A stretch of DNA of 64,000 nucleotides, taken from NCBI GenBank assembly GCA_016713025.1, contig JADJPZ010000004.1, positions 2,914,001-2,978,000 on the forward strand, written 5' to 3'. Below, one piece after another: positions 53,791 through 62,695 of this stretch. Each line of letters starts with the position of its first letter. Positions within the stretch are counted from its first letter, which is position 1. Source of the DNA: Saprospiraceae bacterium. Its GTDB lineage: Bacteria; Bacteroidota; Bacteroidia; Chitinophagales; Saprospiraceae. The notes beneath the pieces were generated by a model, which worked only from the letters and a program-made list of their open reading frames with translations, did not search any database and had not been told where the DNA came from. Both the position numbers and the translations under genes were made by a program.

Positions 53791-55308
53791 TTATCCTATT
53801 TCTGCAACATTGTATGCTTTCAAGATATTTGGTGTGCATAAACTCAGCGGGGTATTGTTGCAACTGGTTTGACAATTAATATCAAAATATAAATCAGTGC
53901 CGCCACCACCATTAGTAATTGTTTGGCCTGTAGTAGGTTGTGTCACAATTGTCATATCCATCCAACTAGAAAGTTGAAAAGCAGTTGTACTATAAAACGC
54001 AGCTCCAGTTCCTATTTGTACAGGTGTACCCATAGATGTCTGGTTAATATTAAGAATAGCACCATTCATCAATGATCCAGATACTCCAGTCAATGTCCCG
54101 CCCATGGTGTTATAATAATACCAATCCGGCCTAGCTGAAGTGGTACATTCTCCTCCACTTGAATTAAAATGTGGAGGCCCTGTTAAATTTCTTCCTGATA
54201 ATAAAACATTTAAATTAAATTTGATATTACTATTAACTGTATTTTGAATTTGTGCTACTATGGAAGCTGTTCCGTTATTATATTCTGTAATACTTCCCGA
54301 TAAAACAGTGTAACCAGGTTGATAAACTCCATTAAATCTCAAGTCCAGCCATGGGCCTTGATTAGAAACTGATCCATCGCACTGAGAAGTATTTTTTAAT
54401 TGGCAAGTTTTTTGGATATTTGAACATTCCCATTTAACATAATCTTGATTAGTAGAATATTTTCTTTTATAAAATACAAGTTTATCTTGATTGCCATTTG
54501 CAGCAGTAACTGCCGCAACAGCTGCATTAAAGATACTGTTAGCACTTCCTCCAGTGCCTGTTAAGTACCATACCGCAATAGCTGCAGGATCATTATCGCT
54601 TGTGGGAACATTATAATTGCAAATAATCCAAGCAATACGCGCTGCAGTTAATGCACTGAGACCTACACCCGAATAATTTGTGATAGTATGATCTGTATAA
54701 GACGGTGGAGCACTCGCATTTCCACTGATACATTGCCATTTGCTTTTATTTATAACTGTGCAACTTGAAGATACTTCAAAACCACAAGGTGTTGATACAC
54801 TGTTATCAACATTATAAGCTTTACCCGTTTCCAGACCAGATCTCGTAATCGAGACTCCATTACAGTCCGTAAAAGTAATATTGCCACAAATAGCTCTTGA
54901 ACCATAATTTTCAGGCAACAATCTTCCAAAATCTATTGTAAAACTATCGATAGTATTTAATAACATTGAATTATCATCTGTAATTCTAATATTGTAATAC
55001 TTTCCAGGGCTTAAGTTTTCAATAGTTAGTTTACCATTAATGGCATTAAGGTCTGTTCTTTTTTGAAAATTACCAAAACCTTTGTACTCGTAATTTACAT
55101 TAATTTCTCCAGAGTAATGTTTGTGAAGTGCCACGAGAAGTTTTCCATCACTCTTTGCTTGTTTACTTTCACTATAAACTTTGAAACTATTATTATCTAG
55201 TTTCTGCGAAAAAATTACTTGGATATTTCCAATAATTAAAACATAAAATGCTAATTGAAATTTTATAATATTAATTATAAAATTTCTTTGATTAAAGAAA
55301 CTTTTCAT
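53791..55308 (-). CDS. Surface protein piece 1: signal peptide and N-terminal adhesin-like region
   Basis: 505 aa. The ATG at 55308 (MKSFFNQRNFI) gives a signal peptide ending NIQVIFSQ; an upstream ATG at 55383 adds an unlikely polar extension. Residues 55-130 look like a Cna-B/transthyretin-type fold (GKLTIENLSPGKYYNIRI). The middle contains GLSALTAARIAWIICNYN and NDPAAIAVWYLTGTGG, which resembles thioester-domain adhesins, but the reactive Gln is not evident, so no thioester is claimed. The last 170 residues form a beta domain repeated at the start of piece 2. A TAA at 53791 ends it, yet the next 13 codons continue in frame into piece 2. Confidence 0.75.
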   Translation of the reverse strand: MKSFFNQRNFIINIIKFQLAFYVLIIGNIQVIFSQKLDNNSFKVYSESKQAKSDGKLLVALHKHYSGEINVNYEYKGFGNFQKRTDLNAINGKLTIENLSPGKYYNIRITDDNSMLLNTIDSFTIDFGRLLPENYGSRAICGNITFTDCNGVSITRSGLETGKAYNVDNSVSTPCGFEVSSSCTVINKSKWQCISGNASAPPSYTDHTITNYSGVGLSALTAARIAWIICNYNVPTSDNDPAAIAVWYLTGTGGSANSIFNAAVAAVTAANGNQDKLVFYKRKYSTNQDYVKWECSNIQKTCQLKNTSQCDGSVSNQGPWLDLRFNGVYQPGYTVLSGSITEYNNGTASIVAQIQNTVNSNIKFNLNVLLSGRNLTGPPHFNSSGGECTTSARPDWYYYNTMGGTLTGVSGSLMNGAILNINQTSMGTPVQIGTGAAFYSTTAFQLSSWMDMTIVTQPTTGQTITNGGGGTDLYFDINCQTSCNNTPLSLCTPNILKAYNVAEIG

Positions 55309-56899
55309 TCTCAAAATTTTAGGTTCACAAAAAAAAAGAAACCGAAGTTCGGACTCAACGATTCCCGTATAAAAACTAATCATGAGACTCTATCAAAAGT
55401 ATAAGTCACATAAATTATATCTAGAAAATCACAAAATGTAAAATAATTTACATTTATATGAATTAATTTTTCTATTTTCGATTAAAATAAAATATCATAT
55501 TGAAAATAACAATAATATATTAATTTGCAACTGCAAAATTAATAAATAATAATATTTTATTAAATAATAAATACTAAATGTAAAAAATATTACATTTAGT
55601 ATTGGTCAATTGTGGGGTTATGTAGGATTTGATAAGGGTTTATATCATCAAATCAAATAATAGACACAATTATGAGTCATTACCCCTACTTGAAATGGCT
55701 TTTTTTCATTTATACCGAAAAAAAAATCATACTACTCATGTTAATGTCCAAATTATTTTTGACTTTGATGACTACAATCTTTCGGTCTAACGAACAGTGT
55801 AGACGTGATAATCACGCAAAAAGTGACAAGTTGTGGGGATTTGTAAATTTGAATATGGGTTGAGCTGAAAATGTGTTTAAATTGTTTTGCCAATCGATGT
55901 CAAAATCTTAGACTTTATGACTATTAGCATTCGGTCTCCTGACCGATATGTGTGTAACCGTCGGTCAGCAGCTCTCCAATCCCGCCTGACCACTTTAGTC
56001 GGGTTAACAAATCAACCGATGGTGATGCCCTGGAGTCATCCGATCAGGTATGAGCACAATTCAACAAATTGGCAGTTATACTGTTCCGCAAACCGACAGT
56101 ATCATAATTCTGCAATTCCACTATTCTGCAATTATACTCAAAATAAATTGGTTTGCGAAAAATTTATCTACTATTGTTGTATTTCATTTTTTCGCCTCAC
56201 ATTAAAAATCATCAATTTTTTTGCGATTCGGGCAAGAAACCTTAATATATTGCATCGTAGTTAAAAGTTACGACAAACAAACGAAACTTAATAAGAAATC
56301 TAGCACAGTGCAAAAAAATGAATTGCACCTTCTACTATTGTATTCATTTTGAGTAAGGACGAAGTTTATGTATACCCAAAGCGGTAACACGAAGCTTGTA
56401 TTTAAAGTGATTTAAAATCAGGACATTTATCATCATGAACCTTAATTGTCGTAATAAAATAAAAACATGTAAAACATCGTCTTTGTAATGGCGACAGAAT
56501 TGTTTATAAAATAAAGACATGAGTACCATCGCCTTTAGAAAAATAAATTCTCATCAGTATTAGCAGTTTTGTATTTTTTTTTGCTTAAGGGTCAGTGGAT
56601 GCTCCTCAATCAAAAAAAAAATGACCAATTAGGACATCAGCTCAAGCTTTCATGCTTTTTGTGATCACATAATTACCACATTAACTCATTAGCACAACTT
56701 GTCACACTCAGAGCGATCAACTAGCACATTAACCCATTACAAATTCCATTATTTCATCCTGAATTTCCACCCAAATGTCGATAATATCCATAATTGGCAC
56801 CTGAATTTGCAACAAATCCAACCAATATGATATTTATGAATGCATTGGAGTATGTGTACACGTACTTCTTTTTATTCAAAACAATATCTTAACCGATCT
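55309..56899. other. Long AT-rich intergenic region, no convincing gene
   Basis: About 1.5 kb upstream of two divergent units. Short open frames exist but lack coding character or similarity. 55440-55600 is extremely AT-rich and could hold the promoter of the surface-protein gene. CACATTAACTCATTA (56677-56691) and CACATTAACCCATTA (56725-56739) form a degenerate 15 bp direct repeat. CTTTCGGTCTAACGAACAG (about 55788) and GCATTCGGTCTCCTGACCG (about 55927) are loosely similar. Confidence 0.4.
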
Positions 56900-58135
56900 A
56901 TGACTTTTCTTACCGGATCCATTTGTAACAAAAATAAAGCGTCAGAAGCATTATTGCTGGATCAGGGTTATAAAATTGAAATATTTGACAAAATATCAGA
57001 TGTGGAGGAAGACTGGACCATCATATCAGAAGGAAATGATATTTTTTTCAGTCCTCATTTCCTGAAAATCATTGAGAACTATCCTGTCTCAGATATAGTG
57101 CCCTACTACGGATTAGTCACTTTTAATAACTTACCTGTCGGAATAGTTTATTTTCAATCAAAGTATGTCACCCTTAAAGAAAATCTGAGAAAGTCCGAAA
57201 CCCACCAAAGGTCTTCATTTCAGAAAATCACAGAACCCATCAAACAAGCTGTAGTTGGATCCATCAATTTTCAAACTATCATTTGCGGTAATTTACTTTT
57301 GACAGGTCGGTATGGATTTTGTTTCAAAACTGATATATCCAGAGATCAGCAGTTTTACCTTGTTATACAGGCTACTGATAGGTTAAACCAATACCTGAAT
57401 AAAAAAGGGATTGCTTCTGGACTCATTCTCATCAAGGACTTTTTTACAGAAGATACTCCTGCAGCAGGAGAATATCACAAAGGCTTCGCAAAGTTTACCG
57501 TTCAACCAAAAATGATCCTTGAAATGAAGCCTGAATGGAATACTTTTGATGATTATCTGGAAGACTTAAAGTCCAAATACAGAGTCAGGGCCCGAAAGGC
57601 AATGCAAAAAGCAGGAGATATCACCAAAAAAGTGTTTACAGCTGACGACATTGCAAACCACAGACAGACGATTCACGCCTTATATAAAAATGTATCTGAT
57701 CAGGCAGGATTCAACGCATTTGTACTCCATGAAAGATATTTTGAACAATTAAAAGAAGCACTCGGGGATAAATTAAAATTGACCACGTACTGGAGACATG
57801 GCAAAATGATCGCTTTTTTTACAAGTATAAAAAACTATGACGCCCTGGATGCCCACTTTCTGGGATATGAACCCGATGAAAACTATGAGTGTCAGCTTTA
57901 TCTGAATATGTTGTATGATCTCATCAGAGAAGCTATAGACTACAAAGCGTCCAAGGTGGATATGTCACGTACGGCCATCGAAATAAAATCAACGGTTGGT
58001 GCGGTACCTCATGATATGTACCTGTATCTCAGACATACCAACAAAATTCTGAATAAAACTGTAGAAACTGTCCTGGATTTTGTAAAACCTCAGGATGAAT
58101 ATATCTACAGGAGTCCTTTCAGGGATGAATTGTAG
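56900..58135 (+). CDS. GNAT/FemAB-like acyl- or aminoacyl-transferase fold protein
   Basis: About 411 aa. The C-terminal half follows the peptidoglycan-modifying FemAB/GNAT pattern: FDDYLEDLKSKYRVRARKAM, IHALYKNVSDQAGFNAFVLH, YWRHGKMIAFFTSIKNYDAL and AHFLGYEPDENYECQLYLN, then a helix before KVDMSRTAIEIKSTVGAVP. Such proteins in Bacteroidota are usually annotated only as GNAT family. No signal or membrane segment is seen. ATG 56900 (MTFLTGSICNKNK) is preferred; 56840 is also open in frame. Monocistronic. Confidence 0.65.
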   Translation: MTFLTGSICNKNKASEALLLDQGYKIEIFDKISDVEEDWTIISEGNDIFFSPHFLKIIENYPVSDIVPYYGLVTFNNLPVGIVYFQSKYVTLKENLRKSETHQRSSFQKITEPIKQAVVGSINFQTIICGNLLLTGRYGFCFKTDISRDQQFYLVIQATDRLNQYLNKKGIASGLILIKDFFTEDTPAAGEYHKGFAKFTVQPKMILEMKPEWNTFDDYLEDLKSKYRVRARKAMQKAGDITKKVFTADDIANHRQTIHALYKNVSDQAGFNAFVLHERYFEQLKEALGDKLKLTTYWRHGKMIAFFTSIKNYDALDAHFLGYEPDENYECQLYLNMLYDLIREAIDYKASKVDMSRTAIEIKSTVGAVPHDMYLYLRHTNKILNKTVETVLDFVKPQDEYIYRSPFRDEL

Positions 58136-58794
58136 CGTCTGATTTGGTTTGACTATTTAGGGTCTGCTGAAAAAGTAGCATCACCCAATTTTCATAAAGC
58201 TATTGGTGTGGTTAATTGTTCAAAAAACAAGCGATAGTGAACATGAACGTAGTGTAGTGCAAAGCACCAAAGGCGGGTAAGCCTTTGACGAAGTGAACCG
58301 CTAGCGGATGGGCAGAAAAAGTGCGTCTATTGCCAATGATAAATATTTGATGTAAAGGACGGAAAATCAAGGCAATAGAAAAATGCAGGACTGAACGATC
58401 CTGTAAGGTCGAGCATGACAGTGCGAGAAGTGAAGGAACCCGAAAGGGATGGGTAGGTCGGGAATGAACAACAATACACCTAGCTGATTTAAGTTTAAAT
58501 CAGTGCCTTCATTTTTGAGTGATTTCGTATCACTCAAATGGCAAAGCTGCACCATTCAGTTACCTTTTTTGAACTAGCGTTTTTGGGTTACTTTTTTTCT
58601 GGGTAAGCATTCCAAAGGAATATGTGAGAGCAAAAGATGCAAAAAAGTGACTGCCGTCCGCATAGGACAATGTTAAATCAAAGTGCAAAGGTTTTACTCA
58701 CAATAAATCAAAAAACATTGCAATGGTATAAAAATTTAAAATATAATTGAATAAAATATTGAAATTCAGCAACATATAATATATTCAGCAAACT
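58136..58794. repeat. Non-coding hairpin-rich region with two copies of a structured module
   Basis: Modules at 58244-58312 and 58389-58453 share a skeleton with the interiors of element A copies 2 and 3: TGAACG, one or more variable stems, AGTGAA(ggaa)CC, a short hairpin, GGATGG. Stems here are CAAAGGC/GCCTTTG, CCGC/GCGG and CCC/GGG, different in sequence from those at 34 and 40 kb. Further hairpins are GATTTAAGTTTAAATC (58486-58501) and GAGTGATTTCGTATCACTC (58517-58535). TTACTTTTTT with a distant AAAAAAGTGAC (58581-58653) is another inverted pair. No gene seen. Confidence 0.6.
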
Positions 58795-59571
58795 CTACTT
58801 CCCTTTAAATATAGGTTTTCTTTTTTCCAGAAATGCTGCAGTACCTTCCTTATAATCTTCACTATTTCCTGCCAGAGTTTGTAATTCATCTTCCAGCTTC
58901 AGTTGTTGCTCAAGGTTATTGGTCAGAGATTGATTGAGTGCTTTTTTAGTCAGCGCCAGACCATAAGTGGGCATTTGTGCTAAAGTTCCTGCCATCTTCA
59001 ACACTTCCTCCATAAACACTTCATCGGGAGAGACTTTATACACCATACCCATCATCAACGCGTCACGGGCTGACACTTTTTCGCCGGTCATCATGAGCGC
59101 TGAAGCCCTTTGAAAACCTATTAGCCTGGGCAACATAAAGGTACCGCCACTATCCGGTATTAATCCTATCTTGCTGAAAGCCTGAATAAATGACGCAGAT
59201 TCTGCTACCAGTACAATATCACATGCAAGGGCAATGTTGGCACCTGCACCGGCAGCAACACCATTGACAGCAGCAAAGACAGGTTTAGGGATGTTTCTGA
59301 TTCTGGTGACTATCGGATTATAATGTTCAGTCAGAATTTTGGTCAGATCAGGACCATTGGGGTCTGTTGCCTCAGCCAGATCCTGGCCTGCGCTGAATGC
59401 TTTTCCGCTGCCGGTGATGACGATACACCTTACAGATTCATCCTGAGCGGCTTTATCGAGGGCTTCCTGCATAGCCAGGGCCATTGGTCTAATAAAACTG
59501 TTGAATTTGTCTGGCCTGTCCAGTGTGATGGTGGCAATATTGTCAGCGATTGTGTATTGTATATTGTTCAT
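58795..59571 (-). CDS. paaG: Enoyl-CoA hydratase/isomerase, PaaG-like
   Basis: 258 aa crotonase fold. VITGSGKAFSAGQDLAEATD and AAVNGVAAGAGANIALACD form the two oxyanion-hole loops; the catalytic acidic position is in KIGLIPDSGGTFMLPRLIG with Asp in the place used by PaaG isomerases. The DRPDKFNSF start and the GQDL loop favour 1,2-epoxyphenylacetyl-CoA isomerase over general enoyl-CoA hydratase. It acts in aerobic phenylacetate breakdown, after the multicomponent oxygenase PaaABCE. It lies 43 bp downstream of paaD on the same strand. Confidence 0.85.
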   Translation of the reverse strand: MNNIQYTIADNIATITLDRPDKFNSFIRPMALAMQEALDKAAQDESVRCIVITGSGKAFSAGQDLAEATDPNGPDLTKILTEHYNPIVTRIRNIPKPVFAAVNGVAAGAGANIALACDIVLVAESASFIQAFSKIGLIPDSGGTFMLPRLIGFQRASALMMTGEKVSARDALMMGMVYKVSPDEVFMEEVLKMAGTLAQMPTYGLALTKKALNQSLTNNLEQQLKLEDELQTLAGNSEDYKEGTAAFLEKRKPIFKGK

Positions 59572-59614
59572 TATTTTAAGGATAAATGAATATTAGTTAA
59601 TTGAATTTTGGATA

Positions 59615-60100
59615 TCAATGACATTTAAAGTAATCAAATGGCTCCAGACAATCGTTGCATTTGTACAATGCCTTGCATGCTGTAGAACCAAATCTACTGA
59701 TTAACTGTGTATGCGCAGATCTGCATTGAGGGCAAATGACTTCCGGGGTTTTTCCGGTTAAAAAACTGTGATCTGATGATTTCTGGGCAGGCGGTGCAAT
59801 ACCATATTCGAGCAGTTTTTGCCTGCCTACTTCAGTAATCCAGTCAGTCGTCCATGCCGGTTCGATGAGAGAGACGATCTCTATATCCGATACACCATAA
59901 TCCTGCAAAGCAGATCTGATATTTACCTCAATCATATCCATCGCAGGACATCCGTTGTACGTAGGTGTAATGAAGACTGATAATTTCCCATTTGGATCAA
60001 AAGCGACGTCTCTGAGTATCCCCAGATCTGCGATGGTGACGACAGGTATTTCAGGATCTGTTACTTCTTCCAGTATTTTGTAAATTTGTGCAGAAGTCAT
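59615..60100 (-). CDS. paaD: PaaD, phenylacetyl-CoA epoxidase accessory protein
   Basis: 161 aa. The N-terminal MIP18/DUF59 domain contains VTDPEIPVVTIADLGILRDV and TPTYNGCPAMDMIE, with a conserved Cys. The C-terminal zinc-ribbon has CPQCRSAHTQ and ending KCNDCLEPFDYFKCH. This two-part layout is specific to PaaD (PaaJ), which helps Fe-S or di-iron assembly of the phenylacetyl-CoA epoxidase. The ATG overlaps the stop of the PAP2 gene by 4 bp (ATGA), so it is coupled to an unrelated gene. The oxygenase genes are not in the window. Confidence 0.9.
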   Translation of the reverse strand: MTSAQIYKILEEVTDPEIPVVTIADLGILRDVAFDPNGKLSVFITPTYNGCPAMDMIEVNIRSALQDYGVSDIEIVSLIEPAWTTDWITEVGRQKLLEYGIAPPAQKSSDHSFLTGKTPEVICPQCRSAHTQLISRFGSTACKALYKCNDCLEPFDYFKCH

Positions 60101-60669
60101 ACTACTATAGATTTACTGAGTATGTAGGGGTAATACTTGTAGAACAATAATGCCCATATTTTACCCAGGATGACGCCAAGTATTGCTCCACCCAAAATAT
60201 CCAAAGGAAAATGCACCCCAACATACACTTGGGCCAACCCTACCAGGAATGCCCAAAACCAACACCATGGTTTTATCTTCTTGATGTATCTGCCCAAAGT
60301 AAGTACTAAAAAAGTTGCCATAGCAAAATGATTGGAAGCATGGTTGGATGTAAAACTGTACCCTGAGCCACATTCCACTCTTTCTATCACATTCATATAC
60401 TCTGTATTGCACGGGCGTATGCGCTGGATATTTTTTTTGATCAGTTTGGCACTGATCATATCTGATGATGACACAGTCAAAATAAAGAAAATGACAAACC
60501 AGTATGCTTTCCGACCAAAATTAAAAAATACAAAGGCAATAATAAATATATACAATGGCATCCAGAAAAGGGGTTCGCGCACCCACGGCAACAATGTATC
60601 AAATAGCACATTTGACATGCCTGAATTTACAAATTCGAATAAATCAAGGTCCCACTGTATGAGATTCAT
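60097..60669 (-). CDS. PAP2-family membrane phosphatase
   Basis: 190 aa with five to six helices. The three PAP2 motifs are visible: KKNIQRIRP (K-x6-R-P), SFTSNHASNHFA (with the central His; PSGH is changed to TSNH) and GVHFPLDILGGAILG (H-x3-D). Lipid phosphatases of this kind recycle undecaprenyl pyrophosphate or dephosphorylate lipid A or phosphatidic acid. First gene of the PAP2-paaD-paaG string. Confidence 0.9.
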   Translation of the reverse strand: MNLIQWDLDLFEFVNSGMSNVLFDTLLPWVREPLFWMPLYIFIIAFVFFNFGRKAYWFVIFFILTVSSSDMISAKLIKKNIQRIRPCNTEYMNVIERVECGSGYSFTSNHASNHFAMATFLVLTLGRYIKKIKPWCWFWAFLVGLAQVYVGVHFPLDILGGAILGVILGKIWALLFYKYYPYILSKSIVV

Positions 60670-60779
60670 AAAATTTTCCTTACCATTTCTACTTTATAAA
60701 CATCTTCGTAAGGTATATGTTTTGAAAAATAAATCCGAAGTATTTACCGTTGATAATGGTAGATTTATGCAAAAAACAA

Positions 60780-60787
60780 TACTTTTG
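60780..60787 (+). promoter_or_regulatory. -7 box of the serine hydrolase gene
   Basis: TACTTTTG fits TAnnTTTG and ends 4 nt before the ATG at 60792, again predicting a very short or absent leader, as at aroC. No TTG at the right -33 distance. Confidence 0.45.
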
Positions 60788-60791
60788 TACT

Positions 60792-61898
60792 ATGTGTCGT
60801 ATTAATAGTTTGTGGATTTTACTTATAGTTCCATTGTCTTTGATAAGTTATATCAGCCAAGGACAGGCAACTTTGCTTTACAGTGAAATAGATAAGATCA
60901 TCAGATACGATACGGATATAGACATGAAAAAGACTCCTGGCTATATTATTGGAGTATTTGACAATGATTCTACTTACTTTTTTTCTTATGGTACAAAAAT
61001 CCTGAAAGATAAAGTAGCTATCACAAAAGATGACATTTTTGAATCCGGCAGTGTCAGCAAACTTTTTACTTCTGCTCTTATCAGTATACTCATTGCTGAG
61101 GATAAAATAGATATTTCTGAACCTGTAAATAAATATCTCCCGACAGAATATGTAAATCCAAGGCTATCTGATCTCACCATATCGGATCTTGTCCATCATC
61201 AGTCCGGATTGCCCAGAAGGCCTTTGTACTTTGGTAAAAAAGAAAAGTCATTACAAAATCCTTACGCTTTTTACACCGAAAAGGACTTATTGAAGTTTTA
61301 CCGGGATTACATACCATCGGGCAAATCTTTTGAATACAGCCACACCAACTATGCCTTGCTTGAAGTAATAATAAAAAATATTTGTGGCAGTTCTTTTCAG
61401 GACCTTTTACAGGAAAAAATTTTGAGTAAGCTAAAAATGAACCAAACATTTACAGACTTTCCGGAAGAAAAACTCAGTTTACTTACGCCAGGATATGACA
61501 GAGCATTAAAAAAAGTTGCTCCATGGACATTTGCATCGTTTAAGGGTTCTGAGGGTATAAAGACGACAGCAAATGATATGATTTCATTTTTAAAAGCCCA
61601 TATTTTAATGTCCGGCACATCATTGGACACCATTCTGGGAAAAAATCTGGATATTGTGTCGTATCCGGGTCTCAATGAATCACTATCTATCGCCATGGGA
61701 TGGCACAACTTCAGTAAAAATAAGCTGAATATTTACATGCATACAGGAAGTACCTCAGGACATAATGCTTTTGCAGCAATAGTCAGAGAAACTAAAACCG
61801 GAGTTGTAATTTTTTCAAATTCATCTACCGGCACCCAGGACCTTGGATTACAGATACTACGGTTGATCAATTATAATTGGAAACGTGTCAATAGCTGA
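60792..61898 (+). CDS. Exported beta-lactamase-fold serine hydrolase
   Basis: 368 aa. Signal peptide after MCRINSLWILLIVPLSL, ending SQGQ. Active-site motifs: SVSK (S-x-x-K, in ESGSVSKLFTSALI), YSH in FEYSHTNYALLE (the Y-x-N motif with the Asn changed, YSHTN) and HTGSTSG (KTG box variant). This is the class C/esterase EstB-like group: a peptidase, esterase or penicillin-binding-protein-like enzyme, not necessarily a resistance enzyme. It shares its stop with the start of the next gene (TGATG). Confidence 0.85.
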   Translation: MCRINSLWILLIVPLSLISYISQGQATLLYSEIDKIIRYDTDIDMKKTPGYIIGVFDNDSTYFFSYGTKILKDKVAITKDDIFESGSVSKLFTSALISILIAEDKIDISEPVNKYLPTEYVNPRLSDLTISDLVHHQSGLPRRPLYFGKKEKSLQNPYAFYTEKDLLKFYRDYIPSGKSFEYSHTNYALLEVIIKNICGSSFQDLLQEKILSKLKMNQTFTDFPEEKLSLLTPGYDRALKKVAPWTFASFKGSEGIKTTANDMISFLKAHILMSGTSLDTILGKNLDIVSYPGLNESLSIAMGWHNFSKNKLNIYMHTGSTSGHNAFAAIVRETKTGVVIFSNSSTGTQDLGLQILRLINYNWKRVNS

Positions 61899-62257
61899 TG
61901 ATGGAAAATAATAAACTAAAAACTCTGTCGTGGGATGATTTCAAAAGTCTGGGAAATCCCGACAATGCCCCTGAAATGCCTGAAGATGTTGAGAAAAACA
62001 TTATAAAACCATCAGATCATCATCTCCGTATCCACTTGGACAAAAAACAGAGAGGTGGCAAAGAAGTGACTTTGATACGTGGGTTCAAAGGCAGCGAAGA
62101 ATCATTGGAAGATCTTGGAAAAACGCTGAAGTCTAAATGTGGTGTTGGCGGCGGTGTCAAAGATGGTGAAATTTTACTTCAGGGCAACCACAGAGACAAA
62201 GTTCTTAAATTACTTCTGGAGATGGGATATAAACAGACAAAAAAAGCCGGAGGTTAA
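61898..62257 (+). CDS. SUI1/eIF1-like translation factor (YciH family)
   Basis: 119 aa. The SUI1 fold spans residues 40-115: RIHLDKKQRGGKEVTLIRGF, then EDLGKTLKSKCGVGGGVKDG and EILLQGNHRDKV. This matches bacterial eIF1 relatives (YciH), which discriminate start codons in vitro. The first ATG (61898) overlaps the previous TGA; a second ATG follows at once. Coupled translation with a secreted hydrolase is probably incidental. Confidence 0.88.
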   Translation: MMENNKLKTLSWDDFKSLGNPDNAPEMPEDVEKNIIKPSDHHLRIHLDKKQRGGKEVTLIRGFKGSEESLEDLGKTLKSKCGVGGGVKDGEILLQGNHRDKVLKLLLEMGYKQTKKAGG

Positions 62258-62263
62258 CTCCAC

Positions 62264-62518
62264 TTAACAGACTACCTGATTGTCTTCGAATGTGTCGGGT
62301 ATTGTCTTTTTATCCGCATCCTCATAAAATCTTTCGGCAAAAGTGTGTGAAGACGGATGTCCGTATCGGATGACCATGTACACCATCCAAATGATGCATA
62401 CATTCAGTATTGAAAATAATAACAGGATCAGACTCAGATCAGTATCAAATCCACACAAAAATACAAAAAATAGAAAAAGTGATGTTGTAAAAGCAATGAG
62501 GAACTGAACGTTTTTCAT
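62264..62518 (-). CDS. Small membrane protein, hypothetical
   Basis: 84 aa with two helices (FLIAFTTSLFLFFVFLCGF and LILLLFSILNVCIIWMVYMV), then a polar tail (TFAERFYEDADKKTIPDTF). Not recognised. Convergent with the SUI1 gene, 6 bp between stops. Coding is supported by length, two-helix layout and a normal ATG only. Confidence 0.5.
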   Translation of the reverse strand: MKNVQFLIAFTTSLFLFFVFLCGFDTDLSLILLLFSILNVCIIWMVYMVIRYGHPSSHTFAERFYEDADKKTIPDTFEDNQVVC

Positions 62519-62695
62519 CTGTTTATTTTTATTTGTTTTTTAATGGTCAGATGGAATCTTTGATAAAAAATAATCATTGTGGTTTGTATAAAATAAACCC
62601 CGATTATTTTTTATGTCGATTTCATGATTGTAAACCTTTGATCATCAGGCAAACAATGATATTTTTAAAAGGTTTTTAAAAAGACGATCCAAAAA

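Larger units (their letters stand above)
45266..55308 (-). pseudogene. Composite: one about 10 kb secreted repeat-protein gene in five pieces
   Basis: Five consecutive open pieces read as one design. There is a single N-terminal signal peptide (55308), a single T9SS sorting domain and a single terminator (45159). At each junction the domain in progress continues directly: an in-frame TAA at 53791-53793; a missing base near 49905 (in the PVC...RGGTVQIG segment); a missing G in a G5 run near 46690; and an extra G in a G3 run near 46140. Restored, it would encode roughly 3340 residues: secreted N-terminal region, Ig-like repeats, SdrD_B-like repeats, sorting domain. Large adhesins of this kind sit on the surface and mediate attachment or gliding. 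Whether the breaks are real, phase-variable or assembly errors cannot be settled here. Confidence 0.7.

Noticed and set aside
53791..55308. Internal thioester adhesin (Cys-Gln) assignment
   Set aside because: General similarity to thioester domains is seen, but the reactive Gln could not be located, so the chemistry is not claimed.
55672..56264. Two small plus-strand open frames upstream of the GNAT-like gene
   Set aside because: No recognisable domain, poor composition for coding, and no promoter or ribosome site; treated as intergenic.
60792..61898. Antibiotic-resistance beta-lactamase
   Set aside because: The motifs are variants (YSH instead of YxN, HTG instead of KTG) shared with esterases and peptidases of the same fold; resistance cannot be inferred.
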